Counted from the stretch's first letter, positions 37,154 to 47,346 are shown. The stretch: 64,000 nucleotides of DNA from JAIYDQ01 sp034408855 (GCA_034408855.1 JAWXCK010000005.1:49737-113736); one strand, 5' to 3'. The notes: a model not told the origin generated them from the sequence alone. A program made the numbers and translations.

Positions 37154-38233
37154 TTAGAGATACTGTCGATGACCAAGTTCCGTCAGTTGCTTAACAACTT
37201 CTCGAACTCGTTCTTCTTCGGATTTAGGGGCGACTAACGTTGCATCCGGAGTATGGACAACGATCGTATCGTGCATTCCGATCGTGACCACCAAGTGTTC
37301 TTCGTCGGTGCGAACGATCATGCCCGACGAATCGATTGGGATATAGGGGCCTTCGACAGCGTTTCCATTTCCATCTGGTTTGATCAGGCGCGCGATCGCT
37401 TGCCAGCTCCCGACATCGTCCCAAGCAAATGGCGCTTCGATGACGGCGATCTCTGGATAACGCTCCATGACCGCGAAATCGATCGACTTGCTCTGAATCT
37501 TTTCGAAATGTTCTTTGAAGACATCTTGAAACGTCAGCGTTCCGATTCCCTTGGCAATGTTTTGAATATGCTCATGCATTTCGGGTTCGAACTTTTTAAG
37601 TGCGGCCAAAATGGTCGAGGCCTTCCACATGAAGATTCCGCTATTCCAATAAAAACTGCCAGCCGCGAGATACTCCTCGGCGGTTACGCGGTCTGGCTTT
37701 TCTCGAAAGCGTTCGACAACGAAGGTAGACGAACCGGCGGTTGATGGGATGGGTGCGCCGCGTTGAATATATCCGAACGATTCAGATGGATAGGTCGGTC
37801 GAATACCAAAGGTCACGATCAACTCGGGACGCTGTTGGATCAGACTTAGTCCAGCTTTGATCGATCGATGAAATTCGGCTCGCGGTTCGATCACGTGATC
37901 CGATGGCATCACGACCATCACGGCGTCGGGGTCGGCTGCATGAACTAAGGAAGCAGCGACACCGATGCACGGAGCCGTATCGCGCTTGCAGGGCTCGCCG
38001 ATAATGTGCTCTTGGGGAAGCGACGGCAATTGTTCGAGGACCGCTTCTGAAAGCTGCTCGTTGGTCAAGACGAGAACATGTTCGCTTGAGACGAGTCCCT
38101 GCATTCGGTCGAAGGTGGATTGGAGCATGGTGCGGCTAGCACCCATCTTCAACAACTGTTTCGGTTTCGATTGTCGGCTGGCTGGCCAAAATCGCGTGCC
38201 AGAACCGCCAGCCATAATTACTGCATGAAGCAT
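37154..38233 (-). CDS. manC: Mannose-1-phosphate guanylyltransferase
   Basis: It makes GDP-mannose for glycans. The 359-residue nucleotidyltransferase has GGSGTRFWPASRQSKPKQLL at the N-terminus, the VVMPSDHVI metal site and the RFREKPD signature. It lacks the C-terminal isomerase domain of bifunctional forms. It lies between the UDP-sugar pyrophosphorylase gene and ruvX with short gaps. Confidence 0.93.
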   Translation of the reverse strand: MLHAVIMAGGSGTRFWPASRQSKPKQLLKMGASRTMLQSTFDRMQGLVSSEHVLVLTNEQLSEAVLEQLPSLPQEHIIGEPCKRDTAPCIGVAASLVHAADPDAVMVVMPSDHVIEPRAEFHRSIKAGLSLIQQRPELIVTFGIRPTYPSESFGYIQRGAPIPSTAGSSTFVVERFREKPDRVTAEEYLAAGSFYWNSGIFMWKASTILAALKKFEPEMHEHIQNIAKGIGTLTFQDVFKEHFEKIQSKSIDFAVMERYPEIAVIEAPFAWDDVGSWQAIARLIKPDGNGNAVEGPYIPIDSSGMIVRTDEEHLVVTIGMHDTIVVHTPDATLVAPKSEEERVREVVKQLTELGHRQYL

Positions 38234-38268
38234 CTCAATCGACTTTCTGGAAAAACAATAGCGAGGGG

Positions 38269-39675
38269 CTATCTGAAATAGGTTTCGGCAGCAACATGAA
38301 GCCCCGGTATGATTTTCTTAGCGACGGCTTCCGCGTTCAAGGCCCAATTGGGATGAATTTCAATTACAGTCGATGTTTCCAATGTCGCGCCGGCCGCTTC
38401 GAGCCAACTTCGATGCAAATTGGAAATCGCTCGCTTGGTCAATGAAGGCGTTTCGTTAGCGGCACCTTCGGCGTTCTTAACAGGTGCGAACACGCGGGCT
38501 GCATCGGCTTCGACGACCAACGCTTTTTCCGCGAGCGGCAGCAGATCGAAAATGAAACGCTCGAATTTCGTCGCATTCGGTTGTTTCGGCTCAACGCTTT
38601 CCCCTTTTTCATCGATCGTCGCGACTGATTTATGGGCTCGATGAAACGGTAGTCCTTGTACGCTATGCTGTACACGATCGAGGAAACGATGTTTGAATAG
38701 ATGAACAGCGATATTCCCCGCCCAGAGTTTTAGGGAACCGTCTGGATTGAGTTGTTTGCCGGCGCTTTCAGGCAAGTCGCTATACTCGATAATCTGGACA
38801 CGACCATCGATACTGACGACGTTGCCGACTCGATCGACGGGCGTTTGCTTGCGTACGACCTGAGTCGTCATTTCTGAGTTGGCTTGAATGTGATGGCCAA
38901 TCAAGATCGGATCGCATATCTCGACGAGCGGGTTGTCGACCTGTCCGTAGAAAAAATGCTCGATGCCGAGATCTGCCGCGTCGTCCAAGCAGCCATGGAT
39001 CGACATGGCTTGCAGCAATCCGCCATGACCGTCGGGACTGAGCGCGATATCGCCAGGATTGCTGAGCAGGATCTTGCCTGTTTTGATGTCGACCGCTGGC
39101 ATGGTTCCTTGGCAAAAAATCCGCAACTGATCGCTACCCAGGCCGAAGCTATCGTTCTCGCTAAAGAACAAACGAGTCCGAACATCGGTTGCGGGGCTTG
39201 TCATAATGTAAAGCGGGATTGAAACGTGATACTCCTTCATCACCGCTCGCAAGCGATCGACGTGGAATTCGAAGAGCGAACGATTCGAGAGCGGGCCGAT
39301 ACGAAACATGCCTTTGGGTAGATCGAAGCCGAGCCTTGTCCCTTGCCCGCCAGCCACAAGAATCATCGCAATCTTACCAGCTCTGAGCGACTTCTCACCG
39401 ATCGCCTTGGCTTTGGCTTGCAGGTCGTTCAGTTGGAACGAGCCAGGAGCATGTGTCGATCGAATGGCCGGCGGCGGTTCAGCGCGAGCAGCCAAGCTAG
39501 CCCAATCGGGCGATTCGTCGTTACCTTCTTTCAGGCGATTCAACTGCGTGAAATCGATCGATCGCAGTTGTGCTTTGAGGCTCTTTTGTTGAGCTGGATT
39601 CAGCTTATCCCAGAACGCTATTAAATGGAGCTGGTCGAAACGCTTGAGTTCCGCAAGCAGTTTATCGTCGAGCAT
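38269..39675 (-). CDS. UDP-N-acetylglucosamine/UDP-sugar pyrophosphorylase (UDPGP family)
   Basis: A 468-residue enzyme with the UDPGP signature LVAGGQGTRLGFDLPKGMF, the substrate loop GHGGLLQAM and VDNPLVEICDP. It resembles the eukaryotic-type UDP-GlcNAc pyrophosphorylase (UAP) found in planctomycetes rather than GlmU. The sugar specificity (GlcNAc, GalNAc or glucose) cannot be fixed from sequence. In the operon with manC it supplies activated sugars. Confidence 0.88.
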   Translation of the reverse strand: MLDDKLLAELKRFDQLHLIAFWDKLNPAQQKSLKAQLRSIDFTQLNRLKEGNDESPDWASLAARAEPPPAIRSTHAPGSFQLNDLQAKAKAIGEKSLRAGKIAMILVAGGQGTRLGFDLPKGMFRIGPLSNRSLFEFHVDRLRAVMKEYHVSIPLYIMTSPATDVRTRLFFSENDSFGLGSDQLRIFCQGTMPAVDIKTGKILLSNPGDIALSPDGHGGLLQAMSIHGCLDDAADLGIEHFFYGQVDNPLVEICDPILIGHHIQANSEMTTQVVRKQTPVDRVGNVVSIDGRVQIIEYSDLPESAGKQLNPDGSLKLWAGNIAVHLFKHRFLDRVQHSVQGLPFHRAHKSVATIDEKGESVEPKQPNATKFERFIFDLLPLAEKALVVEADAARVFAPVKNAEGAANETPSLTKRAISNLHRSWLEAAGATLETSTVIEIHPNWALNAEAVAKKIIPGLHVAAETYFR

Positions 39676-39708
39676 TAATCAAGTGTCCTAATGTACGTAG
39701 AAACGTAT

Positions 39709-40251
39709 TTACGCCTCGATCTCCGCCGGTGCGAAGACCATGAAATCTTGTTCCAGTCCTGTCCATTGCGGCAAACTACATTGCGTGGCTTGCCAACCAG
39801 CATGCATCAACGTTCCTCGCGAGCCAGATGGTACGGGGCCAACGAATCGCCAGCGAGCTGCCGAGGGTTCTTTAGGGAATTCAATCGTCTCACCTTCCGG
39901 AGTCGAGACGAGTTTCTCGATGGCGAAGAGTCGCTTCAAAGTCTTGGCGGTATCGCAAAGCACATTGCGAGCAGCCGCACCGACTTGCGCATCGGTGTAC
40001 TCTTCCAACGGTTCCTGTACAAGATCAAGAAAGCGCGCTTCACGCTGCAACGTGCTGATAAGCGTCAGCGCATCGCTTCGTCGTCCACTCGACAATTTCA
40101 CTTCGACACGACCAGTTGGTTCGGCGGAGGTTTTTGCTTCAGTGGCCGACAGATTCGAAGACGAATCCGATAAGGCCACTCGGATTCGTTGAGCCGTTTG
40201 TCGATTGAAAAGGGTTGCGAAAAACGCTCGAAATGCAAGGCCGACAGACAT
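39709..40251 (-). CDS. DUF2760-family protein
   Basis: A 180-residue protein whose central block (DALTLISTLQREARFLDLVQEPLEEYTDAQVGAAARNVL) is the DUF2760 signature. It ends in a hydrophobic strand-rich part (FMVFAPAEIEA). Function unknown in the family. It follows topA by 12 bp and precedes the UDPGP gene, so it is co-transcribed. Confidence 0.75.
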   Translation of the reverse strand: MSVGLAFRAFFATLFNRQTAQRIRVALSDSSSNLSATEAKTSAEPTGRVEVKLSSGRRSDALTLISTLQREARFLDLVQEPLEEYTDAQVGAAARNVLCDTAKTLKRLFAIEKLVSTPEGETIEFPKEPSAARWRFVGPVPSGSRGTLMHAGWQATQCSLPQWTGLEQDFMVFAPAEIEA

Positions 40252-40263
40252 AATCAGTGTTCT

Positions 40264-43044
40264 TTACTCCTCGGATGTTTCTGTTTCTTTAGCCGCCGCC
40301 TTTTTAGTCGCAGCCTTTTTCACCGGGGTTTTCTTGGCAGCTTTCTTTTTGGTCGCAGTCGGTTTGTCATCGCTCGACTTTGTCGCCGCCGCTTTTTTCT
40401 TCGGAGCTGCCTTCTTCTTGGTGCTAGCCGCTTTCTTCTTGGATGCTTTCTTTTTCTTACCGCCACCTTCCAATGCTCGGGCCGCTAAAAGTTGCAACGC
40501 TTGTTCGAAGGTGATCGACTCGGGGGCCATCTCTTTGGGAAGCGAAGCATTGGTTTCACCGTCGGCTAAGTAGGGACCATACTTCCCTTCGAGAAGCGTG
40601 ACCGGTTTGCCAGTGACGGGTGATTCGTCGAAAGTTTTGAGCGGCGGTTTTGCTTGGCCTCGACCGCGAAATGTTTTTGGTTGAGCGAGTAGATGCAGCG
40701 CTTCTTCAAAAGTGATTTCATAAACGTCTAACGTTTTGGGGACGGAACGAAATTCTTTTTCCTTTTGGATGTAGGGACCGAAGCGACCGATCTTGGCCCA
40801 CACCTTGTGACCGTCTTCGGGATGAAGCCCCAGTTCGCGCGGTACGGAAAGGTATTTGAGAGCCATCGGCAAATCGACGGTTTGCGGTTCAACGCCTTTG
40901 GGAATCGAAGCAATTCTTTTGTCTTCGTAGTCTGGGTCTCCTAACTGAACGTAGGGACCATACCGACCGACCTTCACGAAGATATTCATACCGGTTGTCG
41001 GATCGATCGCTAATGGCTTATCGCCCGCCGCTTGCTTTTCCAACAGATCGATAGCCGATTCCAAATTGATCTCATCCGGAGCCATACTTTCGGGTATCGA
41101 TGCCTTGCGACTGCCTTGTTCGAGGAACGGACCGAATTTACCTACTCGGACAATAATCGGCTCGCGGAAATCGCCGGTCGTTGGCGTACCAATCGGATAG
41201 GAACATGCTTGCCGAGCATCGATTTCGCCGACCTTGCTTTCTAAAAGTGGCTTAAGTCCCGAGGGCAAGTCATCATCGGCGTCTGGACCACCGTGGTAGA
41301 AGCCGCGTAGATACTTCAAGTTCTCGCGCTCATTCCGGCTGATCTCATCGAGATGATCTTCCATCTCGGCGGTGAATTTATAGTCGACCAAGTTTCCGAA
41401 ATGCTGCTCTAACAATCGAATGACGGCAAAGGCCGTCCAGCTCGGTACGAGCGCGTTCCCTTTTTTAAAGACATACTCGCGGCTTTGAATGGTTTCAATA
41501 ATCGATGCATAGGTACTCGGACGACCAATGCCGCGTTCTTCCAAACCTTGAGTCAGTGAAGCTTCGGTGAATCTCGCAGGCGGTTGCGTCGTATGGGAGA
41601 TCGCATCGAGCGAACGGACCTTGAGGGCTTCGTTGACTTCGAGCGAAGGGAGCAAGCGCTCGCGGCCAGCAAGCTCTGCTTCGGGGTCGTCGCTTCCCTC
41701 GACATAGGCTCTTAAAAAACCTTCGAACTCGATCGATGTGCCTGAAGCTTGAAAGGTTGCTCCATCGCCTTCGATCGTAACGATGACGCTTTTCTTTCTC
41801 GCGTCGGCCATCTGCGAGGCGATGGTTCGTTTCCAAATCAAATCAAAGAGTCGAAACTCGTCGTGGTTCAACTGATTGCGAATCGCTTCGGGGAGCTGAA
41901 ACGGATGGCCTGCGGGTCGAATGGCTTCGTGAGCTTCCTGAGCATTCTTGACCTTGGTTTGATATTGCCGTTCGGTTGGATGTAGAAAATTCTTTCCGTA
42001 TTGGCTACTTACTAATTGGCGGGCCGCTTCGATGGCTACTTTGGCCAAGGTCGTCGAATCGGTACGCATATAAGTGATGTAACCGTTTTCATACAGATTT
42101 TGGGCCGTCCGCATCGTTTGCTTGGCGGTAAAACCCAATTTTCGGTTAGCCTCTTGCTGGAGCGTGCTGGTCGTAAAGGGTGGTTTTGGACGCTCGACGA
42201 ATGGCTTGATTTCGACGTTCGCGACGCGAAATTGAGCATTTCGTAGTTTGGCTCGAAGTGCCTCAGCTTGTTCAGCGTTGAGCCATCGGAATTTGTCGTC
42301 TTTGAGCTTCCCGGTCGCCGAATCAAAATCTTTTCCTGATGGAATGCGATCGCCATCGACGGCTACCAAGCTTGCCTTGAAGGTAACTTGGTCATTTTTA
42401 GCGAACACGGCATCGAGATCGAAGTAGGTGGCTGAATGAAAGGCCATCCGTTCGCGTTCTCGTTGGACGATCAAGCGGACGGCGACGCTTTGTACGCGAC
42501 CGGCCGACAAACCGTACGAAATTTTCTTCCACAGCAACTGTGAAACATCGTATCCATAGAGTCGATCGAGAATCCGCCGAGTTTCTTGGGCTTTGACCAT
42601 CCCTTCGTCGATTTGACGAGTATTTTCGAGGGCTTCCTGAATGGCTTCGTGGGTAATTTCGTGGAAAACGAGGCGATGAACGGGGACTTTGGGTTTCAAG
42701 ACTTGATGAAGATGCCACGAAATGGCCTCTCCTTCCCGATCCTCGTCGGTCGCCAGGTAGAGGGCTTTGGCTTTTTTCAGGGCATCCTTCAGATGGGAAA
42801 CTTGCTTTTTCTTTTCCGAAGGAATGATGTAAACAGGGGTGAAATCGTCGTCGACATTTACCCCCAAGTAGGCCCACGGCTCGCTCTTAAACTCGGCTGG
42901 GATCGACTTTTTCCCTTCGGGCAAATCGCGAATATGGCCAATCGAGGCTTCGACCTGATAATTGCTTCCAAGGAACTTAGCAATTGTCTTGGCCTTGGCT
43001 GGCGATTCAACAATAACGAGGGATTTTTGGGAACTGCCGCTCAT
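40264..43044 (-). CDS. topA: DNA topoisomerase I with repeated C-terminal modules
   Basis: A 926-residue type IA topoisomerase that relaxes negative supercoils. TOPRIM starts with VESPAKAKTIAKFLG, the catalytic Tyr lies in YITYMRTDSTT near residue 323, and YDVSQLLWKKI is typical. Instead of Cys4 zinc ribbons the C-terminus has four GxFGPY-type repeats (GKFGPFLEQG, GRYGPYVQLG, GRFGPYIQKE, GKYGPYLADG). A Lys/Ala-rich tail of about 60 residues follows, resembling those of other high-processivity topoisomerases. It is the first gene of the operon that runs to ruvX. Confidence 0.95.
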   Translation of the reverse strand: MSGSSQKSLVIVESPAKAKTIAKFLGSNYQVEASIGHIRDLPEGKKSIPAEFKSEPWAYLGVNVDDDFTPVYIIPSEKKKQVSHLKDALKKAKALYLATDEDREGEAISWHLHQVLKPKVPVHRLVFHEITHEAIQEALENTRQIDEGMVKAQETRRILDRLYGYDVSQLLWKKISYGLSAGRVQSVAVRLIVQRERERMAFHSATYFDLDAVFAKNDQVTFKASLVAVDGDRIPSGKDFDSATGKLKDDKFRWLNAEQAEALRAKLRNAQFRVANVEIKPFVERPKPPFTTSTLQQEANRKLGFTAKQTMRTAQNLYENGYITYMRTDSTTLAKVAIEAARQLVSSQYGKNFLHPTERQYQTKVKNAQEAHEAIRPAGHPFQLPEAIRNQLNHDEFRLFDLIWKRTIASQMADARKKSVIVTIEGDGATFQASGTSIEFEGFLRAYVEGSDDPEAELAGRERLLPSLEVNEALKVRSLDAISHTTQPPARFTEASLTQGLEERGIGRPSTYASIIETIQSREYVFKKGNALVPSWTAFAVIRLLEQHFGNLVDYKFTAEMEDHLDEISRNERENLKYLRGFYHGGPDADDDLPSGLKPLLESKVGEIDARQACSYPIGTPTTGDFREPIIVRVGKFGPFLEQGSRKASIPESMAPDEINLESAIDLLEKQAAGDKPLAIDPTTGMNIFVKVGRYGPYVQLGDPDYEDKRIASIPKGVEPQTVDLPMALKYLSVPRELGLHPEDGHKVWAKIGRFGPYIQKEKEFRSVPKTLDVYEITFEEALHLLAQPKTFRGRGQAKPPLKTFDESPVTGKPVTLLEGKYGPYLADGETNASLPKEMAPESITFEQALQLLAARALEGGGKKKKASKKKAASTKKKAAPKKKAAATKSSDDKPTATKKKAAKKTPVKKAATKKAAAKETETSEE

Positions 43045-43402
43045 GTGCTCAACCGTTTTTCGCTTAAAAACAGTCTCTGAAACTGTTTTTTCATAGGCTC
43101 GAGGGACCTAAAACATTTTTGGAAATTAACGCCCACATCCGAAAAACGCTAGGGGGAGGGGGCGATCTGGGCGGATAATAAACGAACAATTCTTGAAGTT
43201 TCAGAGCAAACCTAGCAGATTCCAGGCACTTTTGGACTATCCATCGAGCTGCAAATTGGGGAACAATGGTGATTGATAGCGATTCCGTTTCGGGTTGATC
43301 GAGGTTCGGTAGTTATTCTGCTGCCGTTGCGTTTCGCCCTCGACTCTTTACAATCGCGCGACGATTTTTTCAAGCAATACTCCTATCGAGGATGATCCTA
43401 GG
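43045..43402. other. Divergent promoter region between topA and the PpiD-like gene
   Basis: 358 bp with no supported gene. A GGGGGAGGGGGCG purine run lies near 43150. One sigma-70-like promoter is proposed separately; no RNA gene or repeat was seen. Confidence 0.4.
43327..43354 (+). promoter_or_regulatory. Candidate sigma-70-type promoter of the PpiD-like gene
   Basis: TTGCGT (43327-43332), a 16-bp spacer and TACAAT (43349-43354) lie 49 bp ahead of the start codon. Sequence match only. Confidence 0.35.
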
Positions 43403-45715
43403 ATGTCTAGCCCCTTCGACTTTTTTCGCAAAAACCAACGAGCCTGGATGGCGGCCCTCGTCGTCGTTTCGATCGTTGCGTTTGTTATTATCCCGAACGT
43501 AGATGACAATCTTCGCCCCGGCGGACAGACCCGACGAAATTCGCAGACGATGGTGAGCTGGAAAGGTGGGCATATCGACGCCGATGGTCTGCAGAAGCTC
43601 CAAGTCGTTCAGAATCAAACCTATCGCGTCTTCGCTCAGATGGCGACCGAGGTTTTGCAAGCGGGCGGAACTCCCAACGTCCCTGGCTTCTCGTTTGGCC
43701 AAGGCGGAATGGAAATTGGGCTCGAACGACCTGGCGACGCACAGTCCATATTGCAAGTCCGATTGCTGGCCGAAGCGGCTAAACAGCGGGGTGTGATTGT
43801 CGATGACAAAACCGTCGATCAATTCATCCTTAATTTTTCGGACAAACGTATTCCGCAAAAGAGGTTTGCTGAAATCATTCGCGAGAACGGTGGCGAATCG
43901 TTGAACAAGTTCGATATGTATAACTATCTTCGCGACGAAATCGCCAAGCAGATTATGGTTCAGTTGGGCTATTCGGCACTTGCCTTCACCAATCAATCGA
44001 TCGTAACGCCTAGCAAGAATTGGTTGAACTTTCAGAAGTTCCAACAGCGAGCCAAGATCGAGGCTTACCCTGTTTTCGTCGATCAATACTTAGCAAAAGT
44101 AACAGCCAAACCGTCCGAGCAAGAACTGCGAACACTCTACAACGAAGGCAAGGATCGGATCGTTCCACCCAATAGCCCCGAGCCCGGCTTCCGCCGTCCC
44201 TACCGAGCCAACCTCGAGTTTGTTCTTGCCGACCTCGCCGTCTTTCTCAAGGAAGAAGAAGCGAAAATCTCCGACGATCTTCTGAAGGAGACCTATGACA
44301 AGCGAGTCGCCGAGGGTGGATTCAAAGTACCGGTCGAAGAGTTCAAACCGACTGAACCCGACAAACCGACAACCGACAAACCAACAACCGACGAATCAAA
44401 AGCCGACGAATCGGCCAAAGACGCTGAAGTAAAGCCGGTCGACCCACCCGCAACGACCGAGCCCGAGGCTACCAAAGAACCAGCTCCTTCCGATGCATCG
44501 TTCAACGGATCCAAAACGAATGCGGCGGTGCGACTGATTGCATTTCAGGACGAGCCGGCCGAAAAAGCTGCAGCCGATGCCGATGCCAAGCCAGAACCGC
44601 CCGCTGAAGTAACCGTCAAGAACGAAGCGGCACCGAAAGCCGAAGTGGCTACACAAGCCGAGACGGAAAACATCCCAGTTGCGACCACTACATCGCCGAT
44701 CGAAGTAGGTGCCGAACCAAAGGAAGCCGAAAAGCCGATGCGGGTAAAGAGTTTTGATGAAGTGCGTGAGGAGATTCGTCGCGAACTTTCTTCGGAACCG
44801 GCACATCAAAAAATGCAAGCTGCGACTTCGGCCGTCCGAGAAGCGATGGAAGCCTACAACAATCAGTTGCAGCTCTTCAAATCGGGCGACCCAAAGAATC
44901 CCGACACGATCGAACCGCCGCCGCTTTCGCTGCCGGAACTCGCCGATAAATATGGTTTGAGCTATGGCAAGACTGGGATGGTCGATCCGTTCACCGCCCA
45001 GTCGCTGTCGATCGGACGAAGTTTCGTTCGAACGGGTAGTGGGCAGTTCGGATTTGCAAGTTTTGCAGAATTCGCCATCAGCAATCGACTGAAATTGTTT
45101 CAAGCCTCCTCGTCATTTCAAATCAATCAGTCAGAATTTGTATTCTGGAAAATCGAAGAAGCCGGTACTCGGATCCCAGCATTTGACGAAGTGCGTGACG
45201 AAGTCGCTGCTGCTTGGAATCTAGCCGAAGCTCGAAAGCTTGCAACGAAAGCGGCCGAAGAGTTGGCTGGCTCGATCAACACCTCGACCGACGCCGATCC
45301 GTGGGCCCGAATCCTTGATGCGAATTTACGAGAGTTTGTCACAAGGCCGCCAACCTTTACTTGGTTGCGACCGATACTGTCGGCCAATGACGGAATTCAG
45401 TTGTCGATGATCGAAGGGATCGATCAGGCAGGGCAGGTTTTTATGGAAAAGGCATTCACAACGCCGCTTGGAAAGTCTGCGATTGCAATGGACGACTCGC
45501 AACAGAAATGCTTTGTGATTCGCGTATTGGAGCGAACTCCGAGCGATGAACAGCTTCGTGCGGAATTTGAAAAAGCTCCACTGAGCGGCGGTGTCCGGTC
45601 GCTCGCAATGCAGCAAACGTCGCTCAGCGCCAGTCGATGGTTCGAAAGCGTTCTCAAGGATATGGCGATCGACACTAGCAATTTGACGACGGTTGAGGAA
45701 TCGACCCAGGAATAG
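43403..45715 (+). CDS. Membrane-anchored PpiD/SurA-like chaperone
   Basis: A 770-residue protein. An N-terminal transmembrane anchor (MAALVVVSIVAFVIIP) is followed by a SurA-N/PpiD-like helical region (LLAEAAKQRGVIVDDKTVDQFILNFSDKRI) and a long acidic Pro/Ala/Glu/Lys-rich linker (residues about 310-450). A parvulin-like or SurA-like C-terminal part comes last, with repeated FDEVREE(I/V) segments. It probably assists folding of exported proteins. The linker is of low complexity and likely disordered. It is divergent from topA. Confidence 0.7.
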   Translation: MSSPFDFFRKNQRAWMAALVVVSIVAFVIIPNVDDNLRPGGQTRRNSQTMVSWKGGHIDADGLQKLQVVQNQTYRVFAQMATEVLQAGGTPNVPGFSFGQGGMEIGLERPGDAQSILQVRLLAEAAKQRGVIVDDKTVDQFILNFSDKRIPQKRFAEIIRENGGESLNKFDMYNYLRDEIAKQIMVQLGYSALAFTNQSIVTPSKNWLNFQKFQQRAKIEAYPVFVDQYLAKVTAKPSEQELRTLYNEGKDRIVPPNSPEPGFRRPYRANLEFVLADLAVFLKEEEAKISDDLLKETYDKRVAEGGFKVPVEEFKPTEPDKPTTDKPTTDESKADESAKDAEVKPVDPPATTEPEATKEPAPSDASFNGSKTNAAVRLIAFQDEPAEKAAADADAKPEPPAEVTVKNEAAPKAEVATQAETENIPVATTTSPIEVGAEPKEAEKPMRVKSFDEVREEIRRELSSEPAHQKMQAATSAVREAMEAYNNQLQLFKSGDPKNPDTIEPPPLSLPELADKYGLSYGKTGMVDPFTAQSLSIGRSFVRTGSGQFGFASFAEFAISNRLKLFQASSSFQINQSEFVFWKIEEAGTRIPAFDEVRDEVAAAWNLAEARKLATKAAEELAGSINTSTDADPWARILDANLREFVTRPPTFTWLRPILSANDGIQLSMIEGIDQAGQVFMEKAFTTPLGKSAIAMDDSQQKCFVIRVLERTPSDEQLRAEFEKAPLSGGVRSLAMQQTSLSASRWFESVLKDMAIDTSNLTTVEESTQE

Positions 45716-45790
45716 CTTTTTCTCGAAAAAATGATTGCGAATCTGCGGCTTTTTCGGTTACGATCATGATTGAAGTAACCGGAGAAATAA

Positions 45791-46951
45791 ATGGTTGGAT
45801 TCCGCCCATCGCGACAGGCCTTTACGCTAGTTGAATTGCTGGTAGTCATTGTGATTATCGGGGTACTTGCTGGTTTGTTGCTACCAGCAATCCAACAAGC
45901 CCGCGAAGCGGCGAGAAGGATGCACTGTTCGAGTAACCTCCGTCAGCTTGGCATAGCCCTGGCTGGTTACGAATCGACGCAACGCTTCCTTGTACCGATG
46001 CGAGAGGGTCCTCAAACCAATCGCAATGGTATCTGGATTGGTAGCCGAGTCAGCGGCATGGTTGAACTGGCTCCGTATATGGAGATGACCGGTCTGTATC
46101 TGCAATACAAGCAAGGTTTTCAATCGAATCGGGCTCCCTTTCTAACGTTTTCAGCCGACGGCGAGCCTTGGTGGCAAGGTGGTGACTACACGCCTTGGCG
46201 AACGCAAATCTCTGTCCTGCGTTGTCCTTCCGACCCGGGCCGAATGATGCCCGGCAACAGCAATTCGATGGGGCGATCGAACTACATGTTTTGTTACGGT
46301 GATTCACAGCGCGGACCGGAACTTGCGCCATGGGAAGCGATCAGCGAAACAACGCGCGGCGTTTTTCAGCAGTTCGTCGGTCGCCTGATGACAGCGTGTA
46401 CCGACGGCACTTCCAATACAATTGCGTTCGGAGAAGCCACCACCGCGTCGGGGGTGATTGCTGGGACAAGAACCACTGGCGCGACGATTCGCGGCTATCA
46501 AGCGACGAGTCTATCCGAAACCGCGCCTGGTCGCGGTGTCCTGCCGTCGGATTGTATCGCAACTGCCCATCAAGGTCGTTATCGTCCTAGTCAATCGCCG
46601 ATCGCAAAACGCGGGCTCCATTGGGGCGATGGTTTAAATGATTCGAACGCCTTCAATACGGTCCTACCGCCCAATAGTCCGTCGTGTATTATCGGAACAC
46701 ACGATGGTCCAGGAATACAGTCAGCCGGGAGTTATCACATCGGCGGAGCTCATGTGCTGATGCTCGACAACGCAATACGATTTGTCAGCAACAGTATCGA
46801 CTCAGGTCCGGCAGATGCACTCTCGCCGGGAGCTTATCGAGTCAACGGGCCACTGCAGTACACCATCGACTGGTCCGCCGATAGTCCGCACGGCATTTGG
46901 GGATCGCTCGGTTCTCAATCCGGTGGCGAATCCATTTCCGACGGTTCGTAG
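45791..46951 (+). CDS. DUF1559 (prepilin-like) protein
   Basis: A 386-residue planctomycete-type protein with a type IV prepilin N-terminus (FTLVELLVVIVIIGVLAGLLLPAIQQAREAARR) and the DUF1559 body. The usual C-terminal HPGGAN-like signature appears as HIGGAHVLMLDNAIRF, where the normal Gly after Asp is Asn. Such proteins are very numerous in planctomycetes and probably form pseudopili or surface fibres. GGAG lies upstream of the ATG. Confidence 0.9.
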   Translation: MVGFRPSRQAFTLVELLVVIVIIGVLAGLLLPAIQQAREAARRMHCSSNLRQLGIALAGYESTQRFLVPMREGPQTNRNGIWIGSRVSGMVELAPYMEMTGLYLQYKQGFQSNRAPFLTFSADGEPWWQGGDYTPWRTQISVLRCPSDPGRMMPGNSNSMGRSNYMFCYGDSQRGPELAPWEAISETTRGVFQQFVGRLMTACTDGTSNTIAFGEATTASGVIAGTRTTGATIRGYQATSLSETAPGRGVLPSDCIATAHQGRYRPSQSPIAKRGLHWGDGLNDSNAFNTVLPPNSPSCIIGTHDGPGIQSAGSYHIGGAHVLMLDNAIRFVSNSIDSGPADALSPGAYRVNGPLQYTIDWSADSPHGIWGSLGSQSGGESISDGS

Positions 46952-47004
46952 TTGATGGGACGTAAAGACGATCCGCCATACATCGCTTTTTTTTGACTTA
47001 AATT

Positions 47005-47217
47005 TTGACAACTGTTGCACCAACTGTTGCACCTGCTACCGTCCAAACGAGTCATAACGTGTCATTTACTGGCAAGAAACCAGCCGTTATCCAGTTTTCT
47101 GAAATCGGGTCAAAAGACGAAAAAACCCTGGAAATCATTGGGAAAACCAGGGTTTTTACGAGGGTGGATGACGGGACTCGAACCCGCGACATTCGGAATC
47201 ACAATCCGATGCTCTAA
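47005..47217 (+). pseudogene. Integrase C-terminal tail left beside tRNA-His
   Basis: A 70-codon frame with a natural N-terminal part (APTVAPATVQTSHNVSF) passes EKTLEIIGK and then reads antisense through tRNA-His (DDGTRTRDIRNHNP). The integrase at 19453 has the same layout: EKTLDSQGK followed by a tail read through its own tRNA. It is preceded by a stop, so the catalytic body is gone. I infer the scar of an older element at this tRNA. Confidence 0.5.
47121..47157. terminator. Bidirectional Rho-independent terminator
   Basis: AAAAACCCTGG (47121-47131) pairs perfectly with CCAGGGTTTTT (47147-47157) around a 15-nt loop, with A and T runs at both sides. It lies just beyond tRNA-His. Confidence 0.8.
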
Positions 47218-47237
47218 CCAACTGAGCTACAACCACC
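47163..47237 (-). tRNA. tRNA-His (GTG anticodon)
   Basis: Cloverleaf on the minus strand with anticodon loop TTGTGAT and T-arm GGGTTCGAGTCCC. The extra 5' G pairing with C73 is typical of tRNA-His. One U-U mismatch is seen in the acceptor stem (5:68). No CCA encoded. Confidence 0.92.
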
Positions 47238-47346
47238 ATCAATTTTAGTTCGCCTAGTTTATCTCGACTTGATTCTATCGTCAACGCGAACCGGTCGGCT
47301 TACAGAACAACGGGTTGGATTGAGTGGCGTAAGCTTCCAGCTTGCG

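Noticed and set aside
47015..47248. Second frame through tRNA-His (GLEPATFGITIRC)
   Set aside because: A well-known artefact of translating antisense tRNA; the other frame has the integrase-like upstream part.
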